Positions 44,090 to 51,944 of a DNA stretch of 64,000 nt are shown one piece after another; position 1 is the first letter of the stretch; each line of letters opens with the position of its first letter. Under the pieces are notes generated by a model. That model did no database searches, was not told the origin of the DNA, and saw only the letters and a program-made list of their open reading frames with translations. Both the position numbers and the translations under genes were made by a program. The stretch is from an uncultured Pelagimonas sp. (GTDB lineage Bacteria > Pseudomonadota > Alphaproteobacteria > Rhodobacterales > Rhodobacteraceae). Location: positions 62,001 to 126,000 of the forward strand of contig NZ_CANMKO010000003.1 in NCBI RefSeq assembly GCF_947498515.1, written 5' to 3'.

Positions 44090-44122
44090 GCCCCTGGCCT
44101 CGTGCCGGGGGCACCTTCTTTT
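44090..44122 (+). terminator. Weak hairpin before the endolysin gene
   Basis: GCCCCTGGC pairs imperfectly with GCCGGGGGC (44090-44112) and a C-interrupted T-rich tail (ACCTTCTTTTCC) follows. The stem is sound but the tail is poor, so this is a weak or partial terminator. Confidence 0.5.
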
Positions 44123-44144
44123 CCATCAAATTTCAGGTGCAATC

Positions 44145-45005
44145 ATGAAGAAACTCGCAATCGTTGTCGGGCACAACAGCGTATCTCAAGGCGCAATCCG
44201 CATCGACACCCAAGAAACGGAATTTGTGTGGAACTCACGCCTTGCCAAGCTGTTGAAAGCTAACGGTGAAGCATTTGGCTTGGACATCAAGATTTTCCAC
44301 CGGATTGCTGGTGGCGGGTATGCCCGTGAAATCGCCCGCGTGTACGACGAAGTAGATCGGTTTAAACCGGAAGCCTCGATCGAGCTTCACTTCAACGGAT
44401 CAGACAATCCCAGCGCAAGTGGATCTGAGGTTCTATCCAGCGGCACCGCACTGTCCCTACGTCTTGCGGCGGCTGTTCAGCGCGAGATAGTCGCTTCGCT
44501 TGGCCTTCGTGACCGTGGCGTCAAGACCATCGGTGGAAAGAGCCGTGGCGGCAAGTCTCTGTATTCTGGCAAGGCTCCTGCGATCCTCATTGAGCCGTTC
44601 TTTGGTAGCTCTGTCCGCGGCACCGCTGCAACCGACACTGACGCCGAGATAAAGGGTCTGGCGCTTGCGGTCCTGTCTGGCGCGTCTGAGGCAATCGGCG
44701 CGTATCCCCGGAAGGACATCACCGAAAGCCGCACACTGCAGGCAACGGCGCGTCAAAAGACGGCCATTGGTGGAGCCGTGACGGCCATTGGTGGCGTCGG
44801 GTTCATGCAGGTGATCAACAGCATCCTAAGCTCGCCAAGCGCGTCTGCAGAGCTTGTCGTGGCCTTGCAACCGCTGACATCGGTATTCCCCGAGCTATCC
44901 GGCATTTTGTCGGCCGTGTCGGCTGCACTGATGATCTACAGCAATATGCAGGCGAAGAACGTTGACGCCGCCCGCATTGAAGATTTCGGCAAAGAGCGCC
45001 GTTAA
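44145..45005 (+). CDS. N-acetylmuramoyl-L-alanine amidase endolysin with membrane tail
   Basis: A 286-residue protein. Residues 1-190 are an Amidase_3-type Zn amidase: VVGHN with the first His, an Arg-Glu region, ELHFNGSDN with the second His and ILIEPFF with the catalytic Glu. It cleaves the amide between MurNAc and the peptide stem. Residues about 205-265 contain two hydrophobic segments (AIGGAVTAIGGVGFMQVINSIL; LSGILSAVSAALMIYS). This suggests a membrane-tethered enzyme or a holin-like fusion. It overlaps the convergent repressor gene by 4 bp. Confidence 0.8.
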   Translation: MKKLAIVVGHNSVSQGAIRIDTQETEFVWNSRLAKLLKANGEAFGLDIKIFHRIAGGGYAREIARVYDEVDRFKPEASIELHFNGSDNPSASGSEVLSSGTALSLRLAAAVQREIVASLGLRDRGVKTIGGKSRGGKSLYSGKAPAILIEPFFGSSVRGTAATDTDAEIKGLALAVLSGASEAIGAYPRKDITESRTLQATARQKTAIGGAVTAIGGVGFMQVINSILSSPSASAELVVALQPLTSVFPELSGILSAVSAALMIYSNMQAKNVDAARIEDFGKERR

Positions 45006-45604
45006 TCGAATAGATCATCCTCACGGGTGATCCGCATTTCAAACGCGGGGGTGTCTGGGTGAACCAACTCCCGCGTTATCACAATGAGCGGTTCAAACTC
45101 TGACATCCGCACAACGCTTGCCAGCGTTCTTGCCTTTGTGACTTCACCGCCAACAGTCCGCTTAGTCACAAACTCGTATCCAAGGTATCCGTCGCGGATG
45201 ATACCGAGAAATCCCCCGACATCCGAAAACTGATCCCGTGCGTATTCGGATGCGTCTTGCATCGGATTGATCCCGGTCCGATCACCTTTCCCAAATCCCA
45301 TAATGTCGTCTGGGTCGATGGAATACAGGTACTTTTCTGCGTGTAGGCCGACCACCGACACTGATCCGGGCAGTTGCTTTAGCTGGCGGATCAAGGGGTG
45401 CTGGGCCGCGCTGGACCCAATCAACATTAGGTCTTTCAGCTTGGCCTGTTGCCTGATCGACGGCAGAACCTTGCCCCGTTCCCATCTGCTGACTGTCATG
45501 GTGTCAACTCCGATGGTCGCGGCCAAGTCTACTTGAGTGATCCGCATAATCTTGCGGTACTCTTTGATCTTAGCGCTCCAATCTTCGCCATCGAATTTGG
45601 TCAT
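45002..45604 (-). CDS. XRE-family repressor, likely prophage immunity repressor
   Basis: A 200-residue protein. Residues about 9-60 are an XRE helix-turn-helix (YRKIMRITQVDLAATIGVDTMTVSRWERGKVLPS). The C-terminal domain (residues 65-200) is not the LexA/CI protease type: no Ser-Lys pair is seen, so induction would not follow simple self-cleavage. Start ATG 45604. A perfect inverted repeat lies 8-38 bp upstream, suited to autoregulation. Confidence 0.75.
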   Translation of the reverse strand: MTKFDGEDWSAKIKEYRKIMRITQVDLAATIGVDTMTVSRWERGKVLPSIRQQAKLKDLMLIGSSAAQHPLIRQLKQLPGSVSVVGLHAEKYLYSIDPDDIMGFGKGDRTGINPMQDASEYARDQFSDVGGFLGIIRDGYLGYEFVTKRTVGGEVTKARTLASVVRMSEFEPLIVITRELVHPDTPAFEMRITREDDLFD

Positions 45605-45611
45605 TTTCAAG

Positions 45612-45642
45612 ATGCCTAGTGGTTGTCTATTTCACTAGGCAT
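45612..45642. promoter_or_regulatory. Inverted repeat, candidate operator
   Basis: ATGCCTAGTG (45612-45621) and CACTAGGCAT (45633-45642) form a perfect 10-bp inverted repeat around an 11-bp spacer. It starts 8 bp from the repressor start and lacks a T-run, so an operator for a dimeric HTH protein is more likely than a terminator. Confidence 0.7.
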
Positions 45643-45702
45643 TTGCCCTCTCTAAAAGCATTTATCAACCAAAAGGTAAAAAAAACTACAAAGGAAACTG
45701 AA

Positions 45703-45945
45703 ATGTTCGGAAACTCACACACCTCTTATTTGTTGAATGTTTTCAAGGCCAATGGGGTGGCCGGGCTTTCAGCCGCATTGACCGTAATGGTTCTTGGAGA
45801 CCTTGGCGGGCGAATAATTGCCCGATTGTCCAATGATCACCTTTGCCTACTTTGCCCTTGCTCAAAGTGCCTCGATCGGGTCAAGGCCCGCCGCCTCAAG
45901 AACTGCGATAACCTCGTCGTCTTGAATGGTACGACCGACCTTTAG
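45703..45945 (+). CDS. Possible small membrane protein (uncertain)
   Basis: An 80-residue frame. ATG 45703 follows AAAGGAAAC. Residues 16-40 are hydrophobic (GVAGLSAALTVMVLGDLGGRII), and residues after 45 are Cys-rich (LCLLCPCSKCL). The last 84 bases overlap, antisense, the regulator gene at 45862. It is divergent from the repressor, in the place where a lytic-side gene is expected. The overlap makes it doubtful. Confidence 0.35.
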   Translation: MFGNSHTSYLLNVFKANGVAGLSAALTVMVLGDLGGRIIARLSNDHLCLLCPCSKCLDRVKARRLKNCDNLVVLNGTTDL

Positions 45946-46236
45946 AATGGCCTCAACACGTCTGGCGATGTGGCTTTTGACATTCCCGGTTTTCCCGCGA
46001 AACAGAAAGCCCTCGTCAATGCCAAGTTCGAAAATCATTCTCCAAATGTAATCGAAGCGGTACAACCCGCCAGGTTTTTCGAACCTACTTGTGAAGCCTT
46101 TTACACCTATTTTCGCGTCTACTGCCTTGACCGACCAACCGGCAGCTTGGCGGTAGGCGCGGAACCGAAAGCGCAGCATATCTTCTTCATTTTCAATATC
46201 TTTGTAGCTCGTAAGGACTGGAATTGGTTTTGGCAT
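45862..46236 (-). CDS. HTH-type phage regulator
   Basis: A 124-residue protein. Residues about 20-60 read as a helix-turn-helix of the XRE/Cro kind (RFRAYRQAAGWSVKAVDAKIGV... RFDYIWRMIFELG), although it lacks the usual consensus. Start ATG 46236; ATG 46254 is less likely. It diverges from the gene at 46391 with a 154-bp AT-rich region between them. Confidence 0.5.
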   Translation of the reverse strand: MPKPIPVLTSYKDIENEEDMLRFRFRAYRQAAGWSVKAVDAKIGVKGFTSRFEKPGGLYRFDYIWRMIFELGIDEGFLFRGKTGNVKSHIARRVEAILKVGRTIQDDEVIAVLEAAGLDPIEAL

Positions 46237-46293
46237 TTTTGACCCCCTGTGCAACTATAAGAATTTAAACGACTAAAGGTATATAATCATTTT

Positions 46294-46307
46294 TTTGTTT
46301 AAACAAA
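46294..46307. promoter_or_regulatory. 14-bp perfect palindrome, candidate operator
   Basis: TTTGTTTAAACAAA is a perfect palindrome in the AT-rich region between the two divergent genes (46237-46390). Its position fits an operator controlling both. No other element in this intergenic region is recognised. Confidence 0.55.
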
Positions 46308-46390
46308 CCCCATTTTTAGAAACAATTGGTTTGGGATCGAGACATGGGATAAACTCAGTATCGGTTTACTATCATTGATATGGGGTGTTC

Positions 46391-46669
46391 ATGACCGTAA
46401 AGGAGTTTTTCAGAAGTCTTGCCAAAGACTTGGATGGTCTGTCTGCAAAGTGCGGTGTTCCGAAGTACAGCCTGCAAAAATTTGCCCGAGAAAATCACAT
46501 CCCGTCGAGCTACATCGTGATCTTCACGATTGAGGCCGACATCGCGCGGATCGAAATGCCCTTGCAATTGTTCAGCGCGCTATACGCGCCACGCGAAAAG
46601 CGTCTGGCCAAGCTCAAGAAAAGCCGAAAACTCGGGTCTTCACTCTTCCTGCGAATGCTGGGTCTATAA
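46391..46669 (+). CDS. Cro/HTH-like small protein
   Basis: A 92-residue basic protein. Residues about 12-42 (LAKDLDGLSAKCGVPKYSLQKFARENHIPSSYIV) have helix-turn-helix spacing. The C terminus is Lys/Arg-rich. ATG 46391 is used; GTG 46385 is possible. It is divergent from the regulator at 45862 and just upstream of the 46672 gene, so it may be the Cro-like half of a second switch. The call is by pattern only. Confidence 0.5.
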   Translation: MTVKEFFRSLAKDLDGLSAKCGVPKYSLQKFARENHIPSSYIVIFTIEADIARIEMPLQLFSALYAPREKRLAKLKKSRKLGSSLFLRMLGL

Positions 46670-46671
46670 CG

Positions 46672-47211
46672 ATGGTCAGACGATACAAAGACACAAAGAG
46701 CAACCGCCGTAAGCGCAGGCGCTATCAGGCCAAGGCAATCTCTGCCCGTGGCAAATTCTTCACCAACGACGGCAAGGCGCTCGAAGATGGTCACACGGCG
46801 TACCGTCTGGACAAGGCGAAGGAGCTTGAGAGGAAAGGCCTGATTGGGTCGATCCAGATCATGCCGGAATTTCCCTATTATCATGGCCGAGAAGTTTTGT
46901 GGGTTTACCGCCCGCAATTCTCCTATTGGGAGCTTCACCCGGCAACCGGCGCGCGTATGCAAAAGGTCGTGGTTGAGGTATTGCCCGGTCACTATGAAAG
47001 CCGCCCGTGGGTTGACCCCATGGTTGCGGCGTTCATGGCCACGCATCCAGACGTGAGGGTGGATTTTCGCCTGAAAGACGACAACACCACCACCCAGATC
47101 AACTATGTCCAGCGGCGCAGGGCGGGACTAACAACCTTCCGGTCAAAGATTGATGCCTCGCTCCGCTTTCAGAAATCGGCCCAATCGCTACCCGGCTCCG
47201 GGGCCATCTGA
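46672..47211 (+). CDS. Hypothetical basic phage protein
   Basis: A 179-residue protein of unknown function. The first 30 residues are strongly basic (RRYKDTKSNRRKRRRYQAKA) and the core is aromatic-rich (FPYYHGREVLWVYRPQFSYWELHP). It starts 2 bp after the previous stop, so the two are cotranscribed. The last 43 bases overlap the convergent primase gene. Confidence 0.6.
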   Translation: MVRRYKDTKSNRRKRRRYQAKAISARGKFFTNDGKALEDGHTAYRLDKAKELERKGLIGSIQIMPEFPYYHGREVLWVYRPQFSYWELHPATGARMQKVVVEVLPGHYESRPWVDPMVAAFMATHPDVRVDFRLKDDNTTTQINYVQRRRAGLTTFRSKIDASLRFQKSAQSLPGSGAI

Positions 47212-48089
47212 ACGTCCACTTCGAAGTCATCTATCCCGTTCCTGCGCGCCCGGTTCATGGCCTTATTCGCCAATTCGAAGGCCGCATAGTGACCGGCAAA
47301 ATTCAGGTCGTTGTCGCCAAAGATCATGAGCTTGCGCACATTGGGCGGCGTGATGAATTTTTTCATGACGGACGTGTTGATGGTGGACCACACCGGAACC
47401 TGAAAGAGCGCAGCGGCCCTCTGCGCCGTTTCTATGCCCTCTGCGACACCGAGAACGTCACCGTGGTCTGACAGGCGGATTGCGCAGCCGTCAGGCAGAT
47501 TGCCGGGTAAGAGCGCGCGCTGTGTCTCTGTTTCCGCCTTGCCCGGTTTGCGCGGGTTCAGGAAGGTGCGGTGCATGGTCACGACATTGCCGTCAGGATC
47601 GGACACGACGCCGAGCATAGTCGGATAGAAATTGCCATCCAGACCGCGAAGGCTCGGATGTGTGCGCAATCCCATTTCCGGCAACGTCAGGCCGCGAGAG
47701 GCCAGATAGGCCGCCGAATAGTCCCGTTCCCGTGACGGCCATGATGCGCGCCACATATCCCGCTTTTCTTGTCTCCGGCGTTCTTCTTCGGGATCTACAA
47801 TTTGGCGCTCCGGTGACGGGTCGTGGCCGATGATCCGATCCACCTCTTTGGCCGCGTCCTTGAACGTCCATCCGTGGTATTCCTGCAGGAGCTTGAAGGC
47901 GTCACCGGGGCCGCATTGATTGCAGTAGAACGTGCCCGATCCGTTCTTGTTGTCGAACCGGAACCGCTCTTTACCGCCGCACATGGGGCAGGGGCCGTGC
48001 TTATTCTTGAGATAGTCGGCGTTGATGCCAAGCTGGGGCAGGATACCGTGCCAATGCCCGCGGGCTTTCTCCGCTGTTGGGTTGATCAT
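47169..48089 (-). CDS. DNA primase with zinc finger and Toprim domain
   Basis: A 306-residue phage primase. The N-terminal zinc finger is CPMCGGKERFRFDNKNGSG followed by CNQCGPGD (residues about 28-58). The Toprim domain lies in the C-terminal half, with VLGVAEGIETAQRAA (the Glu) and LMIFGDNDLNFAGHYAA (the D-x-D pair). It makes primers for phage DNA replication. ATG 48089 overlaps the helicase stop (ATGA) and follows an AGGGCGG site; the longer frame to 48233 lies inside the helicase gene. Confidence 0.88.
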   Translation of the reverse strand: MINPTAEKARGHWHGILPQLGINADYLKNKHGPCPMCGGKERFRFDNKNGSGTFYCNQCGPGDAFKLLQEYHGWTFKDAAKEVDRIIGHDPSPERQIVDPEEERRRQEKRDMWRASWPSRERDYSAAYLASRGLTLPEMGLRTHPSLRGLDGNFYPTMLGVVSDPDGNVVTMHRTFLNPRKPGKAETETQRALLPGNLPDGCAIRLSDHGDVLGVAEGIETAQRAAALFQVPVWSTINTSVMKKFITPPNVRKLMIFGDNDLNFAGHYAAFELANKAMNRARRNGIDDFEVDVQMAPEPGSDWADF

Positions 48090-49816
48090 TGACCCGCCCT
48101 CTTTTGACCCTTGGCGTACCGTATGTTCTGCGACTTGACCCAATTGCGGGTGGCCTTGGAAACCGGGGCCTCGACCGATTGCAGCTTGCGGGGCCATACG
48201 CCCATTTTGGCGCGGTATTTCTGCCCAACCCATCCGGGGCTGTAGCCTCGCTCACGCTGGATAGTCAGAAGCTCCGAATAGAAGGCCTGCTTGTCAGCCG
48301 TAGATACCTTTCGGCTCTTGCTGATTTCCTTCAATTCGCCCTCTTCGTGCTTGTGCTTGGACGGACCGGCGTTGTGTTCCTTCTTTTCGATTTTGAAGCC
48401 GCATGACGGGCAGATTGGATCGCCTTTGATCTTGAATGACGTGGTGCAACGCGGGCAGACCACGGGCTTGCGTTCTTCGCGCGCCTTCTCGTGCGCTTCG
48501 TCGTATGCCCGTTCGTCGTCGTCCTTTGGCCCGCTTTTCTTCATTTTGTCGTGGTGGATGTCGGTCACGAAACCGAGGTTTTCCGTGGTGGAACTGTGAT
48601 CGAGGATGATCGCGTATTCTTTGCCGTCCGCTGTGCGCAGCGCCCGCCCGATGATCTGGACATAGAGCGCTTCGGACAAAAGCGGGCGCGCAAGGATCAG
48701 TGTTCGCACGTCCCAATCAACGCCCTTTGTGAGCGTCCCGACGTTGCAAACCACCTTGTATTCGCCACTGTGGAACTTCCGTGCGACTTCCTTCCGCTCG
48801 TCGCGGCTGGTGTCCATGTCGATGTATCCGCACGGGATACCTTCTTTGACAAAGGCGTCACGCATGGTCTGCGCATGGGCGCGGTCACAGGCAAACAGGA
48901 GCGTCTTGTCTGGTGTGCCTTTCTCTTTCCACTCTTTGACCACGTTACCGACAATGCGGTCCTCAGACATAAGCTCTGACGTGCTGGCGTCGGTGTATTC
49001 ACCATTGCGCACCTTGAGCTTGGATAGATCGGGGCTGTCCGGGGCAAAGACTTTGAAGTCTGACAGGAACCCCTCGTCAATCATTTCCTGAACGGTTGCG
49101 ACGATGATCAATTCGTCCCAATGGTCGGCCAATCCACGGGTCCAAGGTGTCGCTGACAGGCCGATAAAGATCGTGTCGGGCTCGTCTTCCATCCACTCAT
49201 AGATGGAGCCGTGCTGTTCGTGTGCTTCGTCTACGATCACCAGTTTCACGTCTGGTCGTGAGCCGTGATATGTCTCGCCCTCTGCCTGGCGCATCTGGTC
49301 ATTGATCTGTTGTGACCGTTCATCGAACTGGCGCAGAATTTCGTCGCGCTCCATGTCCATGTCGAAGAGGGTTTCTTTGTCGGCCTCTTCCAGATTGGTC
49401 AGGGCCGTGTCACGCGCCGCCTCAGCCTTCTTGAGCCTGTTCTTGAGGGTGGCTAAGCGCCGCTGCTTTGCCTTCTTGGGTGAGCGCGCAGAGAGGGTCT
49501 GTGCTGACGCCACCTGAACCGGTTGGCTCATGTCCAAATCCGGGTGATCGCCTTGGATCACGCCAATTTGCGTTACCTCTTCTTCGGCAAACGCCTCGAC
49601 CGTCTGGTCGATCAGACTGATTGCCGGAACCGTGAAGCACGTTCTGTTGCCGCGCTCCATTGCGCTGATGATGATCGCCGCTGATGTGAGGGTTTTGCCG
49701 CCGCCTGTTGGCAATTGCAGCATGATCCGCCTGCTTCCCCGCGCGATGGCCTCGCGCAGCTTTGATATGCCCTTAGACTGCTGGGGTCTAAGGGTCCGTC
49801 CACTTGGCATTTGCAT
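48086..49816 (-). CDS. SF2 DNA helicase (SSL2/RadD-like)
   Basis: A 576-residue helicase. Motif I is LPTGGGKT (about residue 36), motif II VDEAHEQHG, motif III GLSATPW and motif VI QIIGRALR. A C-terminal zinc ribbon (CPRC...CPSC) follows the helicase core. It forms a replication pair with the downstream primase, to which it is coupled. A coiled coil near residues 125-185 is unusual for the short phage helicases. Confidence 0.9.
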   Translation of the reverse strand: MQMPSGRTLRPQQSKGISKLREAIARGSRRIMLQLPTGGGKTLTSAAIIISAMERGNRTCFTVPAISLIDQTVEAFAEEEVTQIGVIQGDHPDLDMSQPVQVASAQTLSARSPKKAKQRRLATLKNRLKKAEAARDTALTNLEEADKETLFDMDMERDEILRQFDERSQQINDQMRQAEGETYHGSRPDVKLVIVDEAHEQHGSIYEWMEDEPDTIFIGLSATPWTRGLADHWDELIIVATVQEMIDEGFLSDFKVFAPDSPDLSKLKVRNGEYTDASTSELMSEDRIVGNVVKEWKEKGTPDKTLLFACDRAHAQTMRDAFVKEGIPCGYIDMDTSRDERKEVARKFHSGEYKVVCNVGTLTKGVDWDVRTLILARPLLSEALYVQIIGRALRTADGKEYAIILDHSSTTENLGFVTDIHHDKMKKSGPKDDDERAYDEAHEKAREERKPVVCPRCTTSFKIKGDPICPSCGFKIEKKEHNAGPSKHKHEEGELKEISKSRKVSTADKQAFYSELLTIQRERGYSPGWVGQKYRAKMGVWPRKLQSVEAPVSKATRNWVKSQNIRYAKGQKRAGQ

Positions 49817-49820
49817 GGGG

Positions 49821-50159
49821 TTAGCTCCGCTTCTTGGGAGTAACCTTTTTGAAATTCGACCGCTGGGCCTGCGTAATCAACAGGCCGTTCAGCGGTACGA
49901 TCATTTCCCGATCTATCAGACGGTCAACGATTTCTGCCCCGTTCGGAACACCCCGACCAAGCATTTCAACGAGCATATCAGGGCGATGCGCTGGAACCGT
50001 TGGCGCACCATCTTGAAAAATGAGGTGTGAAATTAGGATGTAAGCGCCAATGTCTTCGAGCGGCATAGACCGAAATTCACGAAGCTCTTTGTGGTGATTT
50101 CTACGGTGGGTCCGACCATTTTGGGTTGTCGGGTTCATGAGCGCTTGATAGGTAGGCAT
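49821..50159 (-). CDS. Hypothetical phage protein
   Basis: A 112-residue protein of unknown function, 4 bp upstream of the helicase gene. Its C-terminal region (DMLVEMLGRGVPNGAEIVDRLIDREMIVPLNGLLIT) could be a small winged helix. The start at 50159 has AGGA upstream. A helper of the replication proteins is possible from context. Confidence 0.55.
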   Translation of the reverse strand: MPTYQALMNPTTQNGRTHRRNHHKELREFRSMPLEDIGAYILISHLIFQDGAPTVPAHRPDMLVEMLGRGVPNGAEIVDRLIDREMIVPLNGLLITQAQRSNFKKVTPKKRS

Positions 50160-50191
50160 CCGTGTATCCTATTCCATGTGGGGTTTCACAC

Positions 50192-50226
50192 GGCCGGTCT
50201 CCCATCTTCACACTAGGAGGCCGGCC
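50192..50226. other. Long intergenic hairpin
   Basis: GGCCGGTCTCC (50192-50202) pairs over 11 bp (one G-U) with GGAGGCCGGCC (50216-50226) around a 13-base loop. Read on the minus strand it has one A-C mismatch and no T-run. It separates two minus-strand genes and may stabilise mRNA or terminate weakly; it lacks a clear terminator tail. Confidence 0.55.
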
Positions 50227-50236
50227 ACTTTTCAAT

Positions 50237-50581
50237 TCATGTCAGATCAGCCGCGCTCACCTTGTCGTCAGGGAACCGCTTCAAAGCGTCGAATTTCCCT
50301 GACGCGAAGTTGATCACGTCGTCCATTGTGTAGAGCAGGTAAACCGGGCTTCCGAGTTTGAGCGCGTGTTTGCGCTGGCTATCGTTCAGCCCTTTGCGGC
50401 CATAGGCCGTGTCTGGATTTTTAACATCAAAAAAGTGCCATCCGCCGCCGTTAATACGGGCCAGTCCGTCCATCAGCTTTCCACCATATTGATAGGTGTC
50501 CAGCACTGGAACCATCTTTGACAACGCACCAACTAAGGCGTCGTGGTTGTTGTCTTTTTTTGAGTATTTACGGCTCGGCAT
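50237..50581 (-). CDS. PD-(D/E)xK nuclease (VRR-NUC-like)
   Basis: A 114-residue protein. The active-site order is Asp in KLMDGLARINGGG, then FFDVKNPDTAYGRKGLNDSQ with D-x-K and a following Gln, as in VRR-NUC and related small nucleases. These cut branched or flap DNA. The position among primase, helicase and recombination genes fits a role in resolving phage DNA. An AT-rich promoter region lies upstream (50582-50665). Confidence 0.65.
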   Translation of the reverse strand: MPSRKYSKKDNNHDALVGALSKMVPVLDTYQYGGKLMDGLARINGGGWHFFDVKNPDTAYGRKGLNDSQRKHALKLGSPVYLLYTMDDVINFASGKFDALKRFPDDKVSAADLT

Positions 50582-50664
50582 GGTATTTTCTTGGTTAATT
50601 GTTGAAATGTTTTTAAATTAAAATGAGAAGTTTTTAAACCTAAAAGTGATTTAAAAATGAAGAA

Positions 50665-50708
50665 AAACCAAAGAAAATGGCCCGCGCACATGGAAGAGGC
50701 GCGGGCCA
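50665..50708 (-). terminator. Rho-independent terminator for the minus strand
   Basis: TGGCCCGCGC (50678-50687) and GCGCGGGCCA (50699-50708) form a perfect 10-bp stem. On the minus strand it is followed by TTTTCTTTGGTTTTTC. It ends transcription of the Rha/KilAC-type gene and separates it from the nuclease operon. The rest of 50582-50755 is AT-rich and probably promoter DNA. Confidence 0.85.
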
Positions 50709-50755
50709 GCTGGGCCGTAGGTGGAATGTGTGAAGAACCTTTCGGCCAGCTATTC

Positions 50756-51724
50756 TTAAATCAGGTTTTGGCTCTGATACCCGCCGCCGTTCCCGCTGAC
50801 TGAGCCGTGCGTGATCCAGCGGTCAAAATCTGGGTGCAGGTCGTCAGATATGGCTTTGTAATACCGATCTTGGAACTCGTATCCGGTCGCCTCAAGCGCC
50901 TTCAACTCGTCACATAGCGCGTCAAATTGATCAGCAATTTCAATGGCGTGGGGCTTGCTGCGCGGCTTGATGAAGGCATGTAATCCGTATTTCCACAAGG
51001 CCAGACGGACGATCTGTGGCGCATGGTCAAGGTATGGCTTCGCCTCATAGGCAATGGATGGATCACCTTCTCGGTTGGTGACGGTCTTGGTCTTTTCAAA
51101 GAAGATGTCCCGGCCAAGATTGTTGACCTTTCCCGCCTGTGTCGCGTGAAGCAAGCCCGCCTCTTGGCACACCTGACGAACCACCCCGGTTTTGAGGCCG
51201 AATTTGATGCTGATGTCGCGGAATGATGTAAACTCCCCGGAACCCAGCAAGCGGCGCAGGATTTGCTCCTGTGCGGTGTTCTGGCCGTCCAATGCTTCGA
51301 TCTGGTCGGCCTGTTCTTCAACCTTGTTCTTCAAGGCTTCTATACGGCGCGTAGAAATTAGCATTGCGCGATGCAGAACTTCGTCTTCGGTCTCCGAGTT
51401 TGCAAGAGCCGCTTCAAGCTCCTGCCATCGGTCAACGATCCGCGCCGTGGCCTCGGGCGATAGCTGCGCCACCACGATCATGCTGGTGCGCTTGTCGCAG
51501 AGATAGACCTGAATGGTGTGCTTACGGCCATGTCCGGTCTCAATTTGATGTTCCTCAGTTTGAGGAAGATCAAAAACCCCCTTATCTGCAAGGGTTTTGA
51601 TGGTGCGTTTCACGTTGTCGTGGCGCAGCTCCAACAGATCGGCAATCTCTTTGCTCGACATGGTGAGCGGTTCGCTGCCCACAAGAGCGATTGGGTTTGG
51701 GGTGTGGTCCGTGTGTGGTGTCAT
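50756..51724 (-). CDS. Rha/KilAC-type phage regulatory protein
   Basis: A 322-residue protein. The N-terminal 100 residues are Rha-like (SKEIADLLELRHDNVKRTIKTLADKGVF, then a TYLCDKRTSMIVVAQLSPE-like strand-helix seen as VYLCDKRTSMIVVAQL). A coiled coil (residues about 118-155) links to a KilAC-like winged helix (SFRDISIKFGLKTGVVRQVCQEAGLL). Such proteins act as antirepressors or regulators during the lytic switch. Confidence 0.75.
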   Translation of the reverse strand: MTPHTDHTPNPIALVGSEPLTMSSKEIADLLELRHDNVKRTIKTLADKGVFDLPQTEEHQIETGHGRKHTIQVYLCDKRTSMIVVAQLSPEATARIVDRWQELEAALANSETEDEVLHRAMLISTRRIEALKNKVEEQADQIEALDGQNTAQEQILRRLLGSGEFTSFRDISIKFGLKTGVVRQVCQEAGLLHATQAGKVNNLGRDIFFEKTKTVTNREGDPSIAYEAKPYLDHAPQIVRLALWKYGLHAFIKPRSKPHAIEIADQFDALCDELKALEATGYEFQDRYYKAISDDLHPDFDRWITHGSVSGNGGGYQSQNLI

Positions 51725-51779
51725 GCTCTTTCCTCTCTCAAGCGACCATCACTGACCCGGCGTACCGGGGCAGGAATTG

Positions 51780-51944
51780 TCATTCGGGGGTGGCGGCCGC
51801 CAGCTTTGCAGCCAGCCAAACAAGACCGATCCCGATCAGCTCCAAAATCCAGTCAAAGAGCGTCGGGGTCACGGCTTCTAGTGCCGCAACGGTGATGGCT
51901 GCACTAAGCAGCCCAGCCAACACCCGTTTCTTTATTCCGCCCAT
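51780..51944 (-). CDS. 54-residue two-helix membrane protein
   Basis: The short frame begins MGGIKKRVLAGLLSAAIT and continues with a second hydrophobic segment (WILELIGIGLVWLAAKLAA). Its ATG overlaps the stop of the TerB-like gene by one base (TAATG), which indicates translational coupling. The basic start and two hydrophobic helices predict an inner-membrane hairpin. The function is unknown. Confidence 0.6.
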   Translation of the reverse strand: MGGIKKRVLAGLLSAAITVAALEAVTPTLFDWILELIGIGLVWLAAKLAAATPE

